Below, in pieces: positions 31,530-42,458 of a stretch of 64,000 nt of DNA. Source of the DNA: Heligmosomoides polygyrus polygyrus (lineage: Eukaryota; Nematoda; Chromadorea; Rhabditida; Heligmosomidae); contig OX377206.1 of the NCBI GenBank assembly GCA_947396885.1, forward strand, positions 3,499,634 to 3,563,633. Direction: 5' to 3'. Made by a program: the position numbers and the translations under genes. The notes under the pieces are model-generated. The model was not told the origin of the DNA, searched no databases, and was given only the letters and a program-made list of their open reading frames with translations. The first letter of the stretch is position 1; each line of letters starts with the position of its first letter.

Positions 31530-33323
31530 CACGGGAGTTCAAAGCGCGCGCCGGAATTCAATTCTGCTGTGCTGATATTCATAACCCTCGCTCTCTTCTA
31601 GCGAAAATTCAGATATAGCACCGCGCTATCGCAGAATATCAAATTTTTTGAGAGCGTAGCGCGTTAAATCTCCATCGCAAGTAGCTATTCACGAAATTTT
31701 GATGAAAAGTAAAGCAGCAATAGCGTCAGCACATCTTCAGATCGAAATACATTCTCCAGCAGCCATATATGCGGCTCAGCGATACCGAACACCCATGGCC
31801 GCTAGTCGTCGATTGGGCCTGCAAAAGGAGGCGCAAGTACTCCTGCCAATTACAACTATTCCTAGAATCGACCGTGCACGCCCACACCCCTTCGATGCGA
31901 CCTCTTTGCCCTTCTCAGGATTTGGCGCGCTAGAATTCAAAGCTTCGGCGTCAGAATTTAAAATTTTGGCGCTAGTGCGGGAGATTTCGAATTCGAAGAT
32001 TGCGCGCAAATTTCAAAATTTTCCCACCGTATTCGCCAAGGTTTCGAACTTCACGCACCGGAGTCCGAATTTTCCGCGCTAAAATTTGAATCCTTCCCTC
32101 TATTCTCGTAAGGATCTAGATTTGGCACGCCATTGTTGCAGAATTTCAAGCTTTTTGAGAGGTTAGCGCGAGCAAAAGTTGATTTTTTGCGATAATAGCA
32201 CTCGAAATCTGAAGTCTTGCGAAGCTAGTTCACGAAATTTTAATAAAAAGTAAAGCATCTATAGAGCTAGTACATTTTCGGATATGTTTTTGTCGTTATG
32301 TAATCGCATTTTCAACATACTCGGCAATTTGCACCAATAAAACCGAATTTTTCCAATCTTAAAAGGTCTCGAATTCCTCGAAAAGTTCCGGCTTCACCTT
32401 CTGTATGTGACCCAGACCGGGTTTTCGTCGTCGGCTACTACTCTACTATTAACTTGGCAACAAGCTATTAGATCAGTAGTAGTCAGCCAGCGCTAAGGTC
32501 ATCGTGAATAAACAGATAGTGGGATTATCGTTAGGTTTTGCTTCGAATTTGAAAAAAATGATCCGTACACAATGCAACGGTGAGCACTTACAAGCAGGCA
32601 GCGGTTAAAATGCTTGTACTTTGTGAATGCGCACAAAATGGTTTCCGCTTAGTCGTGGGAACATTCCAGTTCCGAAATCATAGCGCAGAAAAGCAAATTG
32701 AATTGGTGTCCATAAATGCAGGTTGCGCCATGCACTCTGCAAGGCTCTCGCTTCGTGCATTCGACTGATTGTGAACACGCGTACAGAAGTTGCGTACAAA
32801 AAGTTACATTAAACAAATAGATAAATTCGATCGATATTTTGCCAATCAACGCTGATTACATGCTCTGAAATCCGTCGATCGGTAACCACAATCATGCGAT
32901 TATTGAACTGCCACCCCAGACAAGAATCGATAGGATCGATCGATAGTAAGTAGCCGGTCGATGCTAATAGCTGTAGTGGAGCCCGTTTATCGCCCATCAT
33001 AATCATGCGGTTCCCAACTCTGATGGATTACTCTTACCGAAGATCGATAAGGATGATCAAGATGTGATCAATAAGCGGCCGTGGGGAAGGATGGATGCAC
33101 AAACAGACGGACGGACTGGCTCTTGTGCAATACCTTAGCTACTCATTTTCCAATCGAACTGGGGTTCAACAGAAGTTTAGGGAATCTAGCAATTCTCCGC
33201 CGCTGGTAGACAGCAATTCCGGAATCAATTAGGTGGGCATTGTAATATGCTCAACTAGAACACGATCCCTACGTGCATCAACCATAAAATTGCCGATTTT
33301 CTGATCTTCAATTTGGGCCTATC
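31530..33323 (+). repeat. Repeat family A, copy 5, first part
   Basis: The upstream zone (31550-32090) includes an eroded 55-bp satellite-like unit at 31920-32010 and a duplicated 'AAAAGTAAAGCA' stretch at 31705 and 32245. The module lies at 32385-32502 and the body at 32520-33323. The repeat is split by the RTE LINE and resumes at 36523. Confidence 0.65.
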
Positions 33324-33340
33324 ATCTGCATTTTAGTAGT
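33324..33340 (+). repeat. RTE target-site duplication, left
   Basis: ATCTGCATTTTAGTAGT, identical to 36506-36522. It marks the 5' boundary of the LINE insertion. Confidence 0.95.
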
Positions 33341-33420
33341 GATGAGCCGAGTTAGCCTAGTGGTTAGTAGTGTAGTTTCATGCACAAACGGTCACAGGTT
33401 CGACTCCCGGCTCGGGCACG
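33341..33420 (+). other. tRNA-like head of the LINE (possible internal Pol III promoter)
   Basis: Box A TAGCCTAGTGG (33353-33363) and box B GGTTCGACTCC (33397-33407) match the Pol III consensus. CCGAG (33347-33351) can pair with CTCGG (33411-33415) as a partial acceptor stem, and GTTT/AAAC frame a 7-base anticodon-like loop CATGCAC. Acceptor and T stems are incomplete and position 33 is not U, so this is not a working tRNA gene. It begins directly at the target duplication, so it is part of the inserted DNA. Confidence 0.7.
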
Positions 33421-33477
33421 CCATGCCCTGCAAAAATTGCAAAAAAAAATGGCAACGGTTCCAGCGTCAGGCCCAGG

Positions 33478-36474
33478 TTGACAGGCCGGCTGATGGAGAA
33501 ACCTCGTCACAAAACCATGATCACAAGTCGCAATAGAATCAGTGTAAAGGCTAGGACGTCACCCGGAAGTGGCGCACAGAACCCCCGCCCGAGTTCTGTG
33601 GTCAGTATGCGAGGGCTACCGAGGGCCGAACGACCTCGGCTAAAGAAGCTAGTTCGACTGGGGACTCTGAATGTGGGAACGCTGACCGGGAGATCTAGGG
33701 AAGTGGCTGACCTGATGAAGCGCAGAAGGATACAAGTCCTGTGTCTGCAGGAAACGCGATGGAAAGGGGCGAAAGCCAAGGAAATCGGAGAAGGGGTCAA
33801 GCTCTACTACAACGGAGAGGACACCAAGAGGAACGGGGTAGGGATAGCTGTCGCGGAGTCCCTCAAGGATTCAGTAGCGGCTGTCCAAAGAATAAACGAC
33901 CGCATCATGTCACTGCGGCTGGACACGAAGGAGGGTTACTGGACCATCATGTCTGTCTACGCTCCGCAGACCGGATGCTCCGAGCACGACAAGGATTACT
34001 TCTACCTCTCGCTCGAGGAAGCCATAAGGTCCGTACCAGAAGGCGACTACCTCTCCATAGCAGGGGACATGAACGGGCATGTGGGGAGTGGCAGAAGAGG
34101 AGTGGAAAGGGTTCATGGAGGAAAAGGGATCGGCCTGGTAAACCCGGATGGAGAACGAATTCTGGATCTGGCTATCGCCCACGACCTGGCTGTCTGTAGC
34201 ACCTTCTTCGCGAAGAGGGAGAGCCAGAAGGTGACCTATGCTAGCGGAGGAAGAAGAACTGAGGTCGACCACATCCTGGTTCGAAGGGCTGCCCTGAAAA
34301 CAGTCCGGAATGTGAAGGTCATTCCGGGAGAAGACGTGGCATCACAGCACAGACCCTTGGTAGCCGATCTTAGCATACCTCTACCCACCAGGCCCAAAGT
34401 GAGGACGGAACCCAGGATCCGATGGTGGAGACTGCGGGGTTCAGAGCGGAACGAGCTACGAAGGGCAGTGCTCGAAGCAGGCCTTCCAGATCCAGCTGGT
34501 CCCGTGAATGAGACCTGGAGGAGGGTAGCCGAAACAATCCTGAGATGTGCCAAGGAAACCCTGGGAGAAACAAAGGGAGGAACCAGAGGGAATAAATCGG
34601 CATGGTTCTGGAACGAAGAGGTGCAGGCTGTGGTGAAGAGGAAGAAGGAGGCCTACAAGCTGTGGCAAAAGACGAGGGCACCCGAGCATCTCACAGCCTA
34701 CAGGAAGCTGAAGAGGCTGGCAAAAACAGCTGTAGCGAAGGCAAAGAACGCGGAAATGGATGCCCTGTACGAGAAACTAGACGGGCCAGAGGGAGAGAAG
34801 TTCGCCATCCGCCTGGCCAAGGCGCGTCATAGAGCTAGCCTCGACATTCGAGTAGTGAAGACTGTGAAGAGTGCTTACGGTAGAGTGTTACGGAAGCCGG
34901 TCGAGGTCAGAGAGAGATGGGAGGAGTACTTCAAGGAACTCCTGAACGAGGAGTTCCCTCGTCGGGAGGCCGAGGAAGAACAGCCAACGGAAGGACCCAT
35001 CCCACCCTGGACCCAAGAAGAGGTTCGCAAGGCCATACGGAAGATGAAACTCGGAAAGGCAGCAGGGCCTGACGGTGTGCCAGTAGAGGCATGGAAGGTG
35101 CTCGGGGACCTCGGAATCAACTGGCTGACGCAGTTCCTCAACAGAATCACGAAAGAAGGTAAGATGCCGGATGACTGGAGGAACAGCACCATAGTCCCCA
35201 TCTTCAAGCAGAAGGGAGACGCTTCCGAATGCTCCAACTACCGAGGGATCAAACTGATCTCACACACGATGAAGATCTACGAACGACTGGTAGACTCAAG
35301 GCTGAGGGAGATGGTACCCATCTCCCAGGTGCAGTGGGGCTTCATGCCTGAGAGATCCACCACAGACGCCATCTTCATCGTTCGTCAGGTGATGGAGAAA
35401 TATCGGGAGAAACGAAAACCCTGCTACCTGGCATTCCTGGATCTGGAGAAGGCCTACGACAGGCTAGCTCGGGCCGTAATCTGGAATGCCCTTCGAGGAA
35501 GGGGTGTCCCGGAACGTCTGATCACGGTCATAAGGGACATGTACGAGGGCTCGAAAGCGGCGATACGAACTCCACACGGGGTGACAAGGAAAGTGGACAT
35601 CACAGTGGGGGTACACCAAGGGTCGGCTCTGAGCCCGTTCCTCTTCCTGCTGACGCTTGACTCTATAGTGAACCACCTTGAGAAAGACCCTCTCAGAACG
35701 ATCCTCTACGCGGACGACATCGCCCTAGTAGCCGACAACCAGGAGGAGCTGGAGGAGAAGGTGCAGCTGTGGCAGAGAGCCCTTGCGGACAACGGCCTAC
35801 GGCTGAACGTGAAGAAGACGAAGTTCATCAGCTCTGAGCAGTGCGCTGGATCGATCCTAGACTGCCAAGGGGAAACGATCGAGAAGGTGGAAGAATTCCG
35901 CTACCTCGGAAGTGACCTATCCGAGGAAGGAAGTGTGGACCAGGCGGTCAGGGGACGGATAAACGCAGCCTGGCTCAAGTGGAGGGAGTCCACAGGGATC
36001 CTCTGCGACCGTAGATGCTCCAGGACGCTCAAAGGCAAGCTCTATAGAACAGTTGTGAGACCTGCACTCCTCTACGGCAGTGAGTGCTGGGCCCTGGGTA
36101 AGGCGCAGGAGCGGCAACTGCACGCGGCGGAGATGAGGATGCTGAGGTGGGCATGTGGATGGACCCGTCGGGACAGGGTGCGAAACGAGGATGTTAGGGC
36201 AGTGATGAAGACTGCCCCGATCCAGCTGAAGATGAGAGAGCAGCGCCTGAGGTGGTATGGACACGTCCTCAGAAGACCAGAGGATCACCCCACAAGGTTG
36301 GCCCTAGATTACGAGGCACCCGGAAAGCGTCCGAGAGGAGCCCCAAGGAAAAGATGGAAGGACGTCATCAAGAGAGATCTCGCCGAAGTCGGCGCCACGG
36401 CAGATGACGCCCTTGATAGGATGAGGTGGCGACAGATCACAAGAACAGCGGACCCTGCGACTGCGCGGGACTAA
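33478..36474 (+). CDS. RTE-clade ORF: AP-type endonuclease plus reverse transcriptase
   Basis: 998 codons. Residues about 58-295 form the endonuclease/exonuclease/phosphatase fold: LGTLNVGTL (N65), LQETRW (E92), SVYAPQTG, AGDMNGHVG (D197, N199), VDHILV (D264) and SQHRPLV (H291), the full catalytic set. Residues about 505-790 form the reverse transcriptase: GPDGVPVEAW, FLDLEKAYD (D655), GVHQGSALSP and YADDIALVAD (D746, D747). The C-terminus has the RTE-type LRWYGHVLRRP block (924-934). The endonuclease nicks DNA and the polymerase copies the RNA at the nick (target-primed reverse transcription), acting in the nucleus. ATG 33478 is the first long-frame start; an earlier ATG at 33449 opens only about ten codons. 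No lesions seen. A mixed basic N-terminus of about 55 residues is outside known domains. Confidence 0.95.
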   Translation: MTGRLMEKPRHKTMITSRNRISVKARTSPGSGAQNPRPSSVVSMRGLPRAERPRLKKLVRLGTLNVGTLTGRSREVADLMKRRRIQVLCLQETRWKGAKAKEIGEGVKLYYNGEDTKRNGVGIAVAESLKDSVAAVQRINDRIMSLRLDTKEGYWTIMSVYAPQTGCSEHDKDYFYLSLEEAIRSVPEGDYLSIAGDMNGHVGSGRRGVERVHGGKGIGLVNPDGERILDLAIAHDLAVCSTFFAKRESQKVTYASGGRRTEVDHILVRRAALKTVRNVKVIPGEDVASQHRPLVADLSIPLPTRPKVRTEPRIRWWRLRGSERNELRRAVLEAGLPDPAGPVNETWRRVAETILRCAKETLGETKGGTRGNKSAWFWNEEVQAVVKRKKEAYKLWQKTRAPEHLTAYRKLKRLAKTAVAKAKNAEMDALYEKLDGPEGEKFAIRLAKARHRASLDIRVVKTVKSAYGRVLRKPVEVRERWEEYFKELLNEEFPRREAEEEQPTEGPIPPWTQEEVRKAIRKMKLGKAAGPDGVPVEAWKVLGDLGINWLTQFLNRITKEGKMPDDWRNSTIVPIFKQKGDASECSNYRGIKLISHTMKIYERLVDSRLREMVPISQVQWGFMPERSTTDAIFIVRQVMEKYREKRKPCYLAFLDLEKAYDRLARAVIWNALRGRGVPERLITVIRDMYEGSKAAIRTPHGVTRKVDITVGVHQGSALSPFLFLLTLDSIVNHLEKDPLRTILYADDIALVADNQEELEEKVQLWQRALADNGLRLNVKKTKFISSEQCAGSILDCQGETIEKVEEFRYLGSDLSEEGSVDQAVRGRINAAWLKWRESTGILCDRRCSRTLKGKLYRTVVRPALLYGSECWALGKAQERQLHAAEMRMLRWACGWTRRDRVRNEDVRAVMKTAPIQLKMREQRLRWYGHVLRRPEDHPTRLALDYEAPGKRPRGAPRKRWKDVIKRDLAEVGATADDALDRMRWRQITRTADPATARD

Positions 36475-36505
36475 ACGCTCAGGAGAAGAAGAAGAAGAAG
36501 AAGAG

Positions 36506-36522
36506 ATCTGCATTTTAGTAGT
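36506..36522 (+). repeat. RTE target-site duplication, right
   Basis: Exact repeat of 33324-33340, immediately after the (GAA)n tail. Confidence 0.95.
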
Positions 36523-36890
36523 AGAGGCAAGGGAACTAATGGCCGCTCCAACAGCTAACGCGCTTGTCTCGGGACACAGCTTTCACGAACTCGGGTTGTT
36601 GTGATACCTTATATAAGAGTTGTTCTTGACTAAATATGAATGAAAGACCTTACATTCAACGCTTTTCGTCCTTGCCGACTGCCAACTTGGTCGACTACTT
36701 GATTCCAAGTAAGAGACGCGGTTGGAGCCGATGACGAACGGCTTCGCTAGTATTATGTAGGCCGTGAAACGGGATTTTTTTGGAATTGCTAAATCTCGAA
36801 ATGTTTGTATAGTAGGCATTTTCACGATATGTGTTGCTGAGATGTGAAAGACAAACATTTCAACATGGTTTACTGCAATATTAAAGACAA
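36523..36890 (+). repeat. Repeat family A, copy 5, remainder
   Basis: Continues the repeat after the LINE: GGCCGCTCCAACAGCTAACG (compare 23730), then the inverse-oriented end module at about 36690-36785 (CCAAGTAAGAGACGCGG, GCCGTGAAACGGGATTTTT). In this copy the stem before GTGAAAC is ACGGC/GCCGT, where copy 3 has GCCTCC/GGAGGC. Confidence 0.6.
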
Positions 36891-37097
36891 GTGCTCCGCC
36901 GCGACTAACGGCGTGTCTCGCACTGTGCTTGGCACGATCATGATACATTACTAGTAGAGATTCGCCCAAGCTGGTGTGAACATAGTTAGGAAGATAAGTC
37001 GGCAGTATTGCCGTTACCAACCCCGTGTGTCGAAAAAATTCGCCCAATTTCGTTATTTAAGACACTGATCACCCACTTGTAAGTATGGGTGGTGGGA

Positions 37098-37650
37098 TCA
37101 CGGCAATCTATTTCGCCCAAACTTCGCCATTTGACATAGAAAGCTTTGGCTGATCGTGGTAGATCTTTCTTGGGAAGTGCAAAAACGCTGCATCACAAGG
37201 GAGTCGAACCATAAACCACCCCAAGCTTCCCAAGTCGCTAATTCCTCTTGCCCAGCTCCGACATTTCCCATCCCAGCTCTCGCATGACCCTCCTCCACCC
37301 AAAGTATGGTGGTTTCTGTCGAGATCGAGACTGAACCCTCGACGGAACTATTTACGATGAGGTAAGCGCATGCAGGCTCATTCTGTCACACGAACTTGCT
37401 GACATGTAAGTACCACAGTCTGAGCCGTCGGCAGAAGTTCGCCCCAGCTATATACGAACGGTGAAACGGGAATCACTTGGGAAGTTCGAGAAATCTAGAA
37501 AATAAGAAAATCGGATGGTAAGGCTTCGTAAAATGCCAGAAATACGATAAAATGAACATTCCCAAAAGCGCACACTCATACGCACATTGTTATTGCTTTA
37601 CACTTCGGCAACATGTAAAACTCCATCTACATTGGGCCGCAAAACTGCTT
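37098..37650 (-). repeat. Repeat family B, third copy, with short LINE tail
   Basis: Minus orientation: module at 37355-37475 (GTGAAACGGGAATCACTTGG), TCGAGGGTTCAGTCTCGATC on the minus strand, then the link and only about 70 bp of LINE tail (37296-37226; GNVGAGQEELATWEA reading). Flanks 37475-37640 match 1515-1700. The region 36890-37097 upstream holds nothing I can name. Confidence 0.6.
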
Positions 37651-37659
37651 ACCTAATTA

Positions 37660-39310
37660 GGATTTAAACTTTTCGCAGTGATTTCGGGAAAATTCAAATT
37701 TTACGCGCTAAAATTTAATGATCTTTGTGCCAACATTGCGTGTGCCAACTCAAGTTTTCGCGCTACCGCCACGGGAATTCAAAGTCTGTGCGCCGGAATT
37801 CAATTTTTGTGCTGATATTCATAACACTCGCTCTATTCCAGGCAAAATTCAGATTTGTAACGCGGCCATAGCAGAATTTCAAAAGAATTGAGAAATTTTG
37901 TAGCGCGCGGATTTGGACTCTTGTGATAATAGCACACGAAATTTGAATGAAAAATAAAGCAGCAATAGAATTAGTTTTTGCATTTGCGGATAGAATATGC
38001 AATCACATAATGTCTATGTCATTATGTAGTCGCATATTCAACATATTTAGCAATTCGCACCAGAAAACCCCAATTTTCCCGACCTTAAGAAGTGGCGAAT
38101 TTTTCGAAAAATTCCGGTTTCACCGACTGCATATAACTCAGACCGGGTTTCCTCGTCGGCTACTGCTGTACTATTAACTTGGCAACAAGTTAAGAGGTCA
38201 GTAGTAGTCAGCCAGCGCTAAGGTCATCATAAATAAATAGATAGTGGGTTTATCATCAGATTTTGCTTCAAATTTGAAAAAAGTGGTCCGTACACAATGC
38301 AAAGGAAAGCACTTATAGACGGGCTGGCCTTAAAGTGCTTGTACTTTGTGAATGCACACGAAATTGTTTCCGCCTAATTGTGGGAAACTTCTAAGTCCCG
38401 AAATCATAGCACAGAAAAGCAAATTGAGCTGGTGTTCATGGACACATATTGCGCCATGCACTTCGCAAGGCTATCGACTCATGTAGACGACTGATTGGGA
38501 ATACGCGTACAACAAATAACGAAGTCCTTTCCCATTTTGTCCTGCTCTACTACGCAAGGTCATAACGTTTTACAAATACATAAGCTTCTGGCTGGGCCCT
38601 TGGCAAGTTTCAAAGTAGTTCATATTCTCCCCATGGTTTAGAGTCATTTACTCCCTGTGAAGCCAGGTCATCAGCCGTTACATGCACCATGCCACATTAA
38701 GCGGCTTTATCTAAACAAATAGTATAAATTCGATCGATATCTTGCCAATCAACGCTGCTTACGTGCTCTGAAGTCCGTCGATCGGCAACCACAATCGCGC
38801 GATTACCACCCCATACAAGAATCGATAGGATCGATCGATAGTAAACAACCGGCCGATGTTAACAACTTTTGTGGAAGCCTTTTATCGGCCATCGTGATCA
38901 TGTGGCTCTACTCTTATCAAAAATCGATAATGATGATCCAGATGTGATCCACAGGTAGTTGTGGAGCATAGATGCCAAGCAGAGGGACGGGCTAGGCTTT
39001 GTAGAACACCTTGGCCACTCACCTCTTGATCGAACTGGTTAGGTGGTTAACAGAAGCTCAGTAAAAACTAGTAATTCTCTTCTGATGGTAGACAGCAATT
39101 CTGCAATCAACCAGGTGGTCATTGTGATATGCTGAACCAGAACACGGCCCAATCACTACATGCATCAACCAAAAAGCTGCCGGTTTCATGAGCCTGAACG
39201 TGGCCCTATCCACTGCGTCTCAGCCAGAAAGGCATGGAAAATTAATGGCGGGTCCAGCAGCTAGCGCTTGTTCGGGATGCTGCCTTCACGAGCTCGGGTT
39301 GTTGTGATGC
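37660..39310 (+). repeat. Repeat family A, copy 6
   Basis: Zone, module (38110-38225) and body in standard order, ending at ACGAGCTCGGGTTGTTGTGA and CTTAAATAAATA. It forms the left half of a large palindrome with copy 7. Confidence 0.65.
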
Positions 39311-39311
39311 C

Positions 39312-39392
39312 TTAAATAAATAAATATAATAATAATATAATATAATATAATAATAATAATAATATAATAATATAATATAATATTAATATTGA
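39312..39392. repeat. AT-rich microsatellite (ATA/ATAAT)n
   Basis: About 80 bp of AATAATATAATATAAT-type repeats lying near the centre of the palindrome. Confidence 0.9.
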
Positions 39393-39625
39393 CATTAATT
39401 AAAGAGAATAATTGAACACTATCGATATTTATATCGGCAGAGTTCAATTATTCTCGCGGACTATAACGACGACACTATCTGTATCCATATTGCTCGACTG
39501 TTCTCGCGATTATAGCGACTGCACTGCCTTTCGGACGCCTAAATAGAGCTTTTGGATTTTTTTAAGAAAAATGAAGGCTTCTCGCCTCTACAAGCGAAAT
39601 TTTACGATGCTCCGTGAATTTTCCG
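39392..39625. repeat. Repeat family E, copy 2
   Basis: Inverse of 6940-7150. It contains a perfect 14-bp inverted pair, GAGAATAATTGAAC and GTTCAATTATTCTC, around ATCGATATTTATATCGG (about 39402-39455); the right partner is missing in the other copy. Confidence 0.65.
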
Positions 39626-39639
39626 CCAGTAATTTTCCC

Positions 39640-41005
39640 CGCCTTTCTGGCTGAGATGCAGTGCCTAGGCCCACGTTCAAGCTCATGAAACCTGCAGCTT
39701 TTTGGTTGATGCATGTAGTGATTGGGCCGTGTTCTGGTTCAGTATATCACAATGACCAACTAATCGATTGCAGAATTGCCGTCTACCAGCAGAAGAGAAT
39801 TACTACTTTTTACTGAGCTTCTGTTAACCACTTAACCAGTTCGATCAAAAGGTGAGTGGCTAAGGTGTTCTGCAAAAACCTAGCCCGTCCGTCTGCTTGT
39901 GCATCCATCCTCCACTGGGTCGTGGATCACATTTGGATCATTATCGATTTTTGATAAGAGTAGAGCCACATGATTACGATGGCCGATAAACAGCTTCCAC
40001 AACAGTTGTTAACATCGCCCGGTAATTTACTATCGATCGATCCCATCGATTCTTGTATGGGGTGGTAATCGCGCGATTGTGGTTGCCGATCGACTGACTT
40101 CAGAGCACGTAAACAGCGTTGATTGGCAAAATATCGATCGAATTTATACTATTTGTTTAGATAAAGCCGCTTAATGTGGTATGGTGCATTTAACGGCTGA
40201 TGAGCTGGCTTCACCGGGTGTAAACAACTCTAAACCAGTGGAGAATATGAACTACTTTGAAACTCTTGTCACCCAGCCCGAAGGTCTCGAACTTATGTAT
40301 TTGTAAAACGTTATGACCTTGCGTAGTTGAGTAGGACAAAGTGGAAAAGGACTTCGTATTTGGTTGTTTGCAACTTCTGTACGCGTATTCACAATAAGTC
40401 GTACACATGAGGCGATAGCCTTGCGGAGTGCATGGCGCAATCTGTATCCATGGATACCAGTTGGACTTGCTTTTCTGTGCTATGATTTTGGGACTAGAAT
40501 TTTTCCACAATTAGGCGGAAAACGATTTTGTGGGCATTCACAATGTGCAAGCATTTTAAGGCCCGTAAGTGCTCACCGTTGCATCATGTACAGACCATTT
40601 CTTTTTTACAAATTCAAGCAAAAACCTGACGACAAACCCACTATCGATGTATTTATGACGACCTTAGCGCTAGCTGACTACTACTGCCATATTGACTTGT
40701 AGCCAAGTGAATACCCCAGTAGCAGCCGGCGACGAAAACCCGGTCCGGGTTACATACAGACGGTGAAACCGGAATTTTTTTTTGACAATTTCGAGACTTC
40801 TCAAGACTGGAAAATTTCGATTTTTTTTTTCTGGTGCAAACTGCTGAGTATGATTACATAATGACATAGACATATGTGGAAATGTACGAACTCTATCGCT
40901 GCTTTAGTTTTCATTCAAATTTCGCGAGCAAGCTTCGTAGGGATTCGGGTTCCGTGTGCTATTATCGCAAGTGTTCAAATTTCGAGCGCTAACCTCCTAA
41001 AAAGT
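39640..41005 (-). repeat. Repeat family A, copy 7 (minus)
   Basis: Reverse of copy 6: GCCTTTCTGGCTGAGATGCA at 39641, CTATCGATCGATCCCATCGA at 40031, module at 40660-40775 (GTGAAACCGGAATTTTTTTT), then the GCGCGC zone to the edge of the segmental duplication at 41007. Confidence 0.65.
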
Positions 41006-41038
41006 TTGATGTCGTTCTTCAACTACCCTTTTCTACAG

Positions 41039-41786
41039 ATGCAACTCGATCGTGACGATGAAGCAACAACAACAAACGCTAAGCTTCGCTCCTGTGTCTT
41101 GGAATCCAGAAGTTCACGGATTCTGTATACGTGAGTTCAGATGACTTTTGCAGTCAGTCTTTTATTTTGCCTATAAGGTCCGGCTTATGAGTAATGGTTT
41201 GGAGTCCTGTGAGAGTGATCGTTTTCTAGACAATTCCAGTGGAGCGTCCACATTTCTGAATGTCTCCCATTTCAACCTCCTGCTCAGTCCACTATGGAAT
41301 CTCTTGAAAATTATCTCCGGCAAGTGTACAATTATACCGTAACAGAGTCTTTGCTATTCAATTGACTTATCCCTTCGTGACAAGCGGGTGCTGGTAATCT
41401 GTAGGGATTTATACCGGATTTTGCTTAGAGATGACCTTTATCGTATTCCGGAGACGTCTGCTGGGTCTTGAAAACAACTAAGAACGTCTTTTTTGACTCG
41501 AAAGTTTGCTGACGCACCGAAAAGCTCAATGTAAATGTATGTACGTCTGTCCATGCAAGCTCAGATTCATATCCGTTCCCTTCTTTGCTGCATGTTTCTT
41601 TGTTTTTTCTTTTCTTTTTTTGCTTTTCTTGTTCCCAATCGGCAGAGGTGGTATCTCGCCGTCGTGCATGGCTTTGTACCTGGCGTTTATATGCTTCTCA
41701 CGTCGGCTGTGCTCTCAATAGCTTTACTTATTTGTCGACTTCTACAACAAGGGAAAGTCCGATTTCTCCAGCTGATGATGTCTTAA
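41039..41786 (+). pseudogene. Copy-2 version of the candidate membrane-protein gene
   Basis: Exon 1 (41039-41130) is preceded by TTTTCTACAG, a model nematode acceptor, and followed by GTGAGT. Intron 2 is four bases shorter than in copy 1. The final exon (41646-41786) keeps RWYLAVVHGFVPGVYM and the hydrophobic helix. The short second exon reads GTCCGGCTTATGAG, giving an in-frame TGA where copy 1 has CGA, so under this model it is a pseudogene. Confidence 0.3.
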
Positions 41787-42059
41787 AAATAGCTGAAGTT
41801 ATTGGTTCCCTCATTCAACCAACGAATATTTTTTCGTGTTGTGTATACGTGATATGGACGAGTAAAACAGTAGAAGAAAAAGCAATAAGCACTATTGGAA
41901 TTCAGCTAGTCACAAAACAAGTACTAGGTATAGCAGAAGCTATCCATGACACCTTTCACGCAGGATTCATAGGGTCTGCCCACTCTTTCAAATCTCTTCA
42001 TAGCGCATAGGCAATGTCTTATCACTGCAGCGTATCTATATGTAGTCGTGCTCTCCATT

Positions 42060-42436
42060 TTTTTTTCGAATAATCGAGTGGTTTCGAATGCTTACAAATT
42101 TCGAATGTTCGAAGTGGGATATATTAGAAAATTGCGGTTTTTCTGAACATTCGTATTCGAATACATTCGAAAAAAGAGATTTTTTGAATATTCGAATTCG
42201 AATGCATTCGAAAATGGCGGTTTTCGATTACTCGAATTCGAATATGTTTGAAAAGCGCGATTTTTGAATATTCGTGTTCGAATACATTCGAAAAGCGCGA
42301 TATTCCGAATGTTCGAACTTGAATATTGATTTGAATATTTGAATTCGTATCCAGCAAATTTTTTCTCGATCCAATGAGTTTTCGAATCGTTAAGCAGATT
42401 TACGCGTACAAAGACGGTACCACTGGGCGCCTGCTA
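42060..42436. repeat. TTCGAA-rich stretch and empty mariner site
   Basis: Palindromic ATTCGAATTCG words homologous to 15715-16030. The TA at 42435-42436 in CTGCTATAGATG is the undisturbed version of the mariner-3 insertion site. Confidence 0.75.
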
Positions 42437-42453
42437 TAGATGTGCTCTCGATA

Positions 42454-42458
42454 TTTCT
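42454..42458. repeat. BEL/Pao target-site duplication, left
   Basis: TTTCT, repeated at 50321-50325. The unfilled paralogous sequence at 17030 reads GATATTTCTTTCGAG with one copy. Confidence 0.85.

Larger units (their letters stand above)
33341..36505 (+). mobile_element. Intact RTE-clade LINE
   Basis: A 3165-bp insertion into family A bounded by perfect 17-bp target duplications. Order: tRNA-like head (33341-33420), short leader, one 998-codon ORF, only about 7 bp of 3' UTR, then a (GAA)n tail ending at 36505. RTE elements are known for a single ORF, short 3' ends and microsatellite-type tails. With an open ORF and perfect duplications it is a recent insertion and could be retrotransposition-competent. 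Confidence 0.95.

Noticed and set aside
33341..33420. Functional tRNA gene
   Set aside because: Good internal boxes, but acceptor and T stems are incomplete, the base before the anticodon-like triplet is not T, and it is part of a LINE insertion.
33507..36513. Antisense and alternative-frame ORFs over the RTE gene
   Set aside because: Shadows of the 998-codon frame; no conserved domains.
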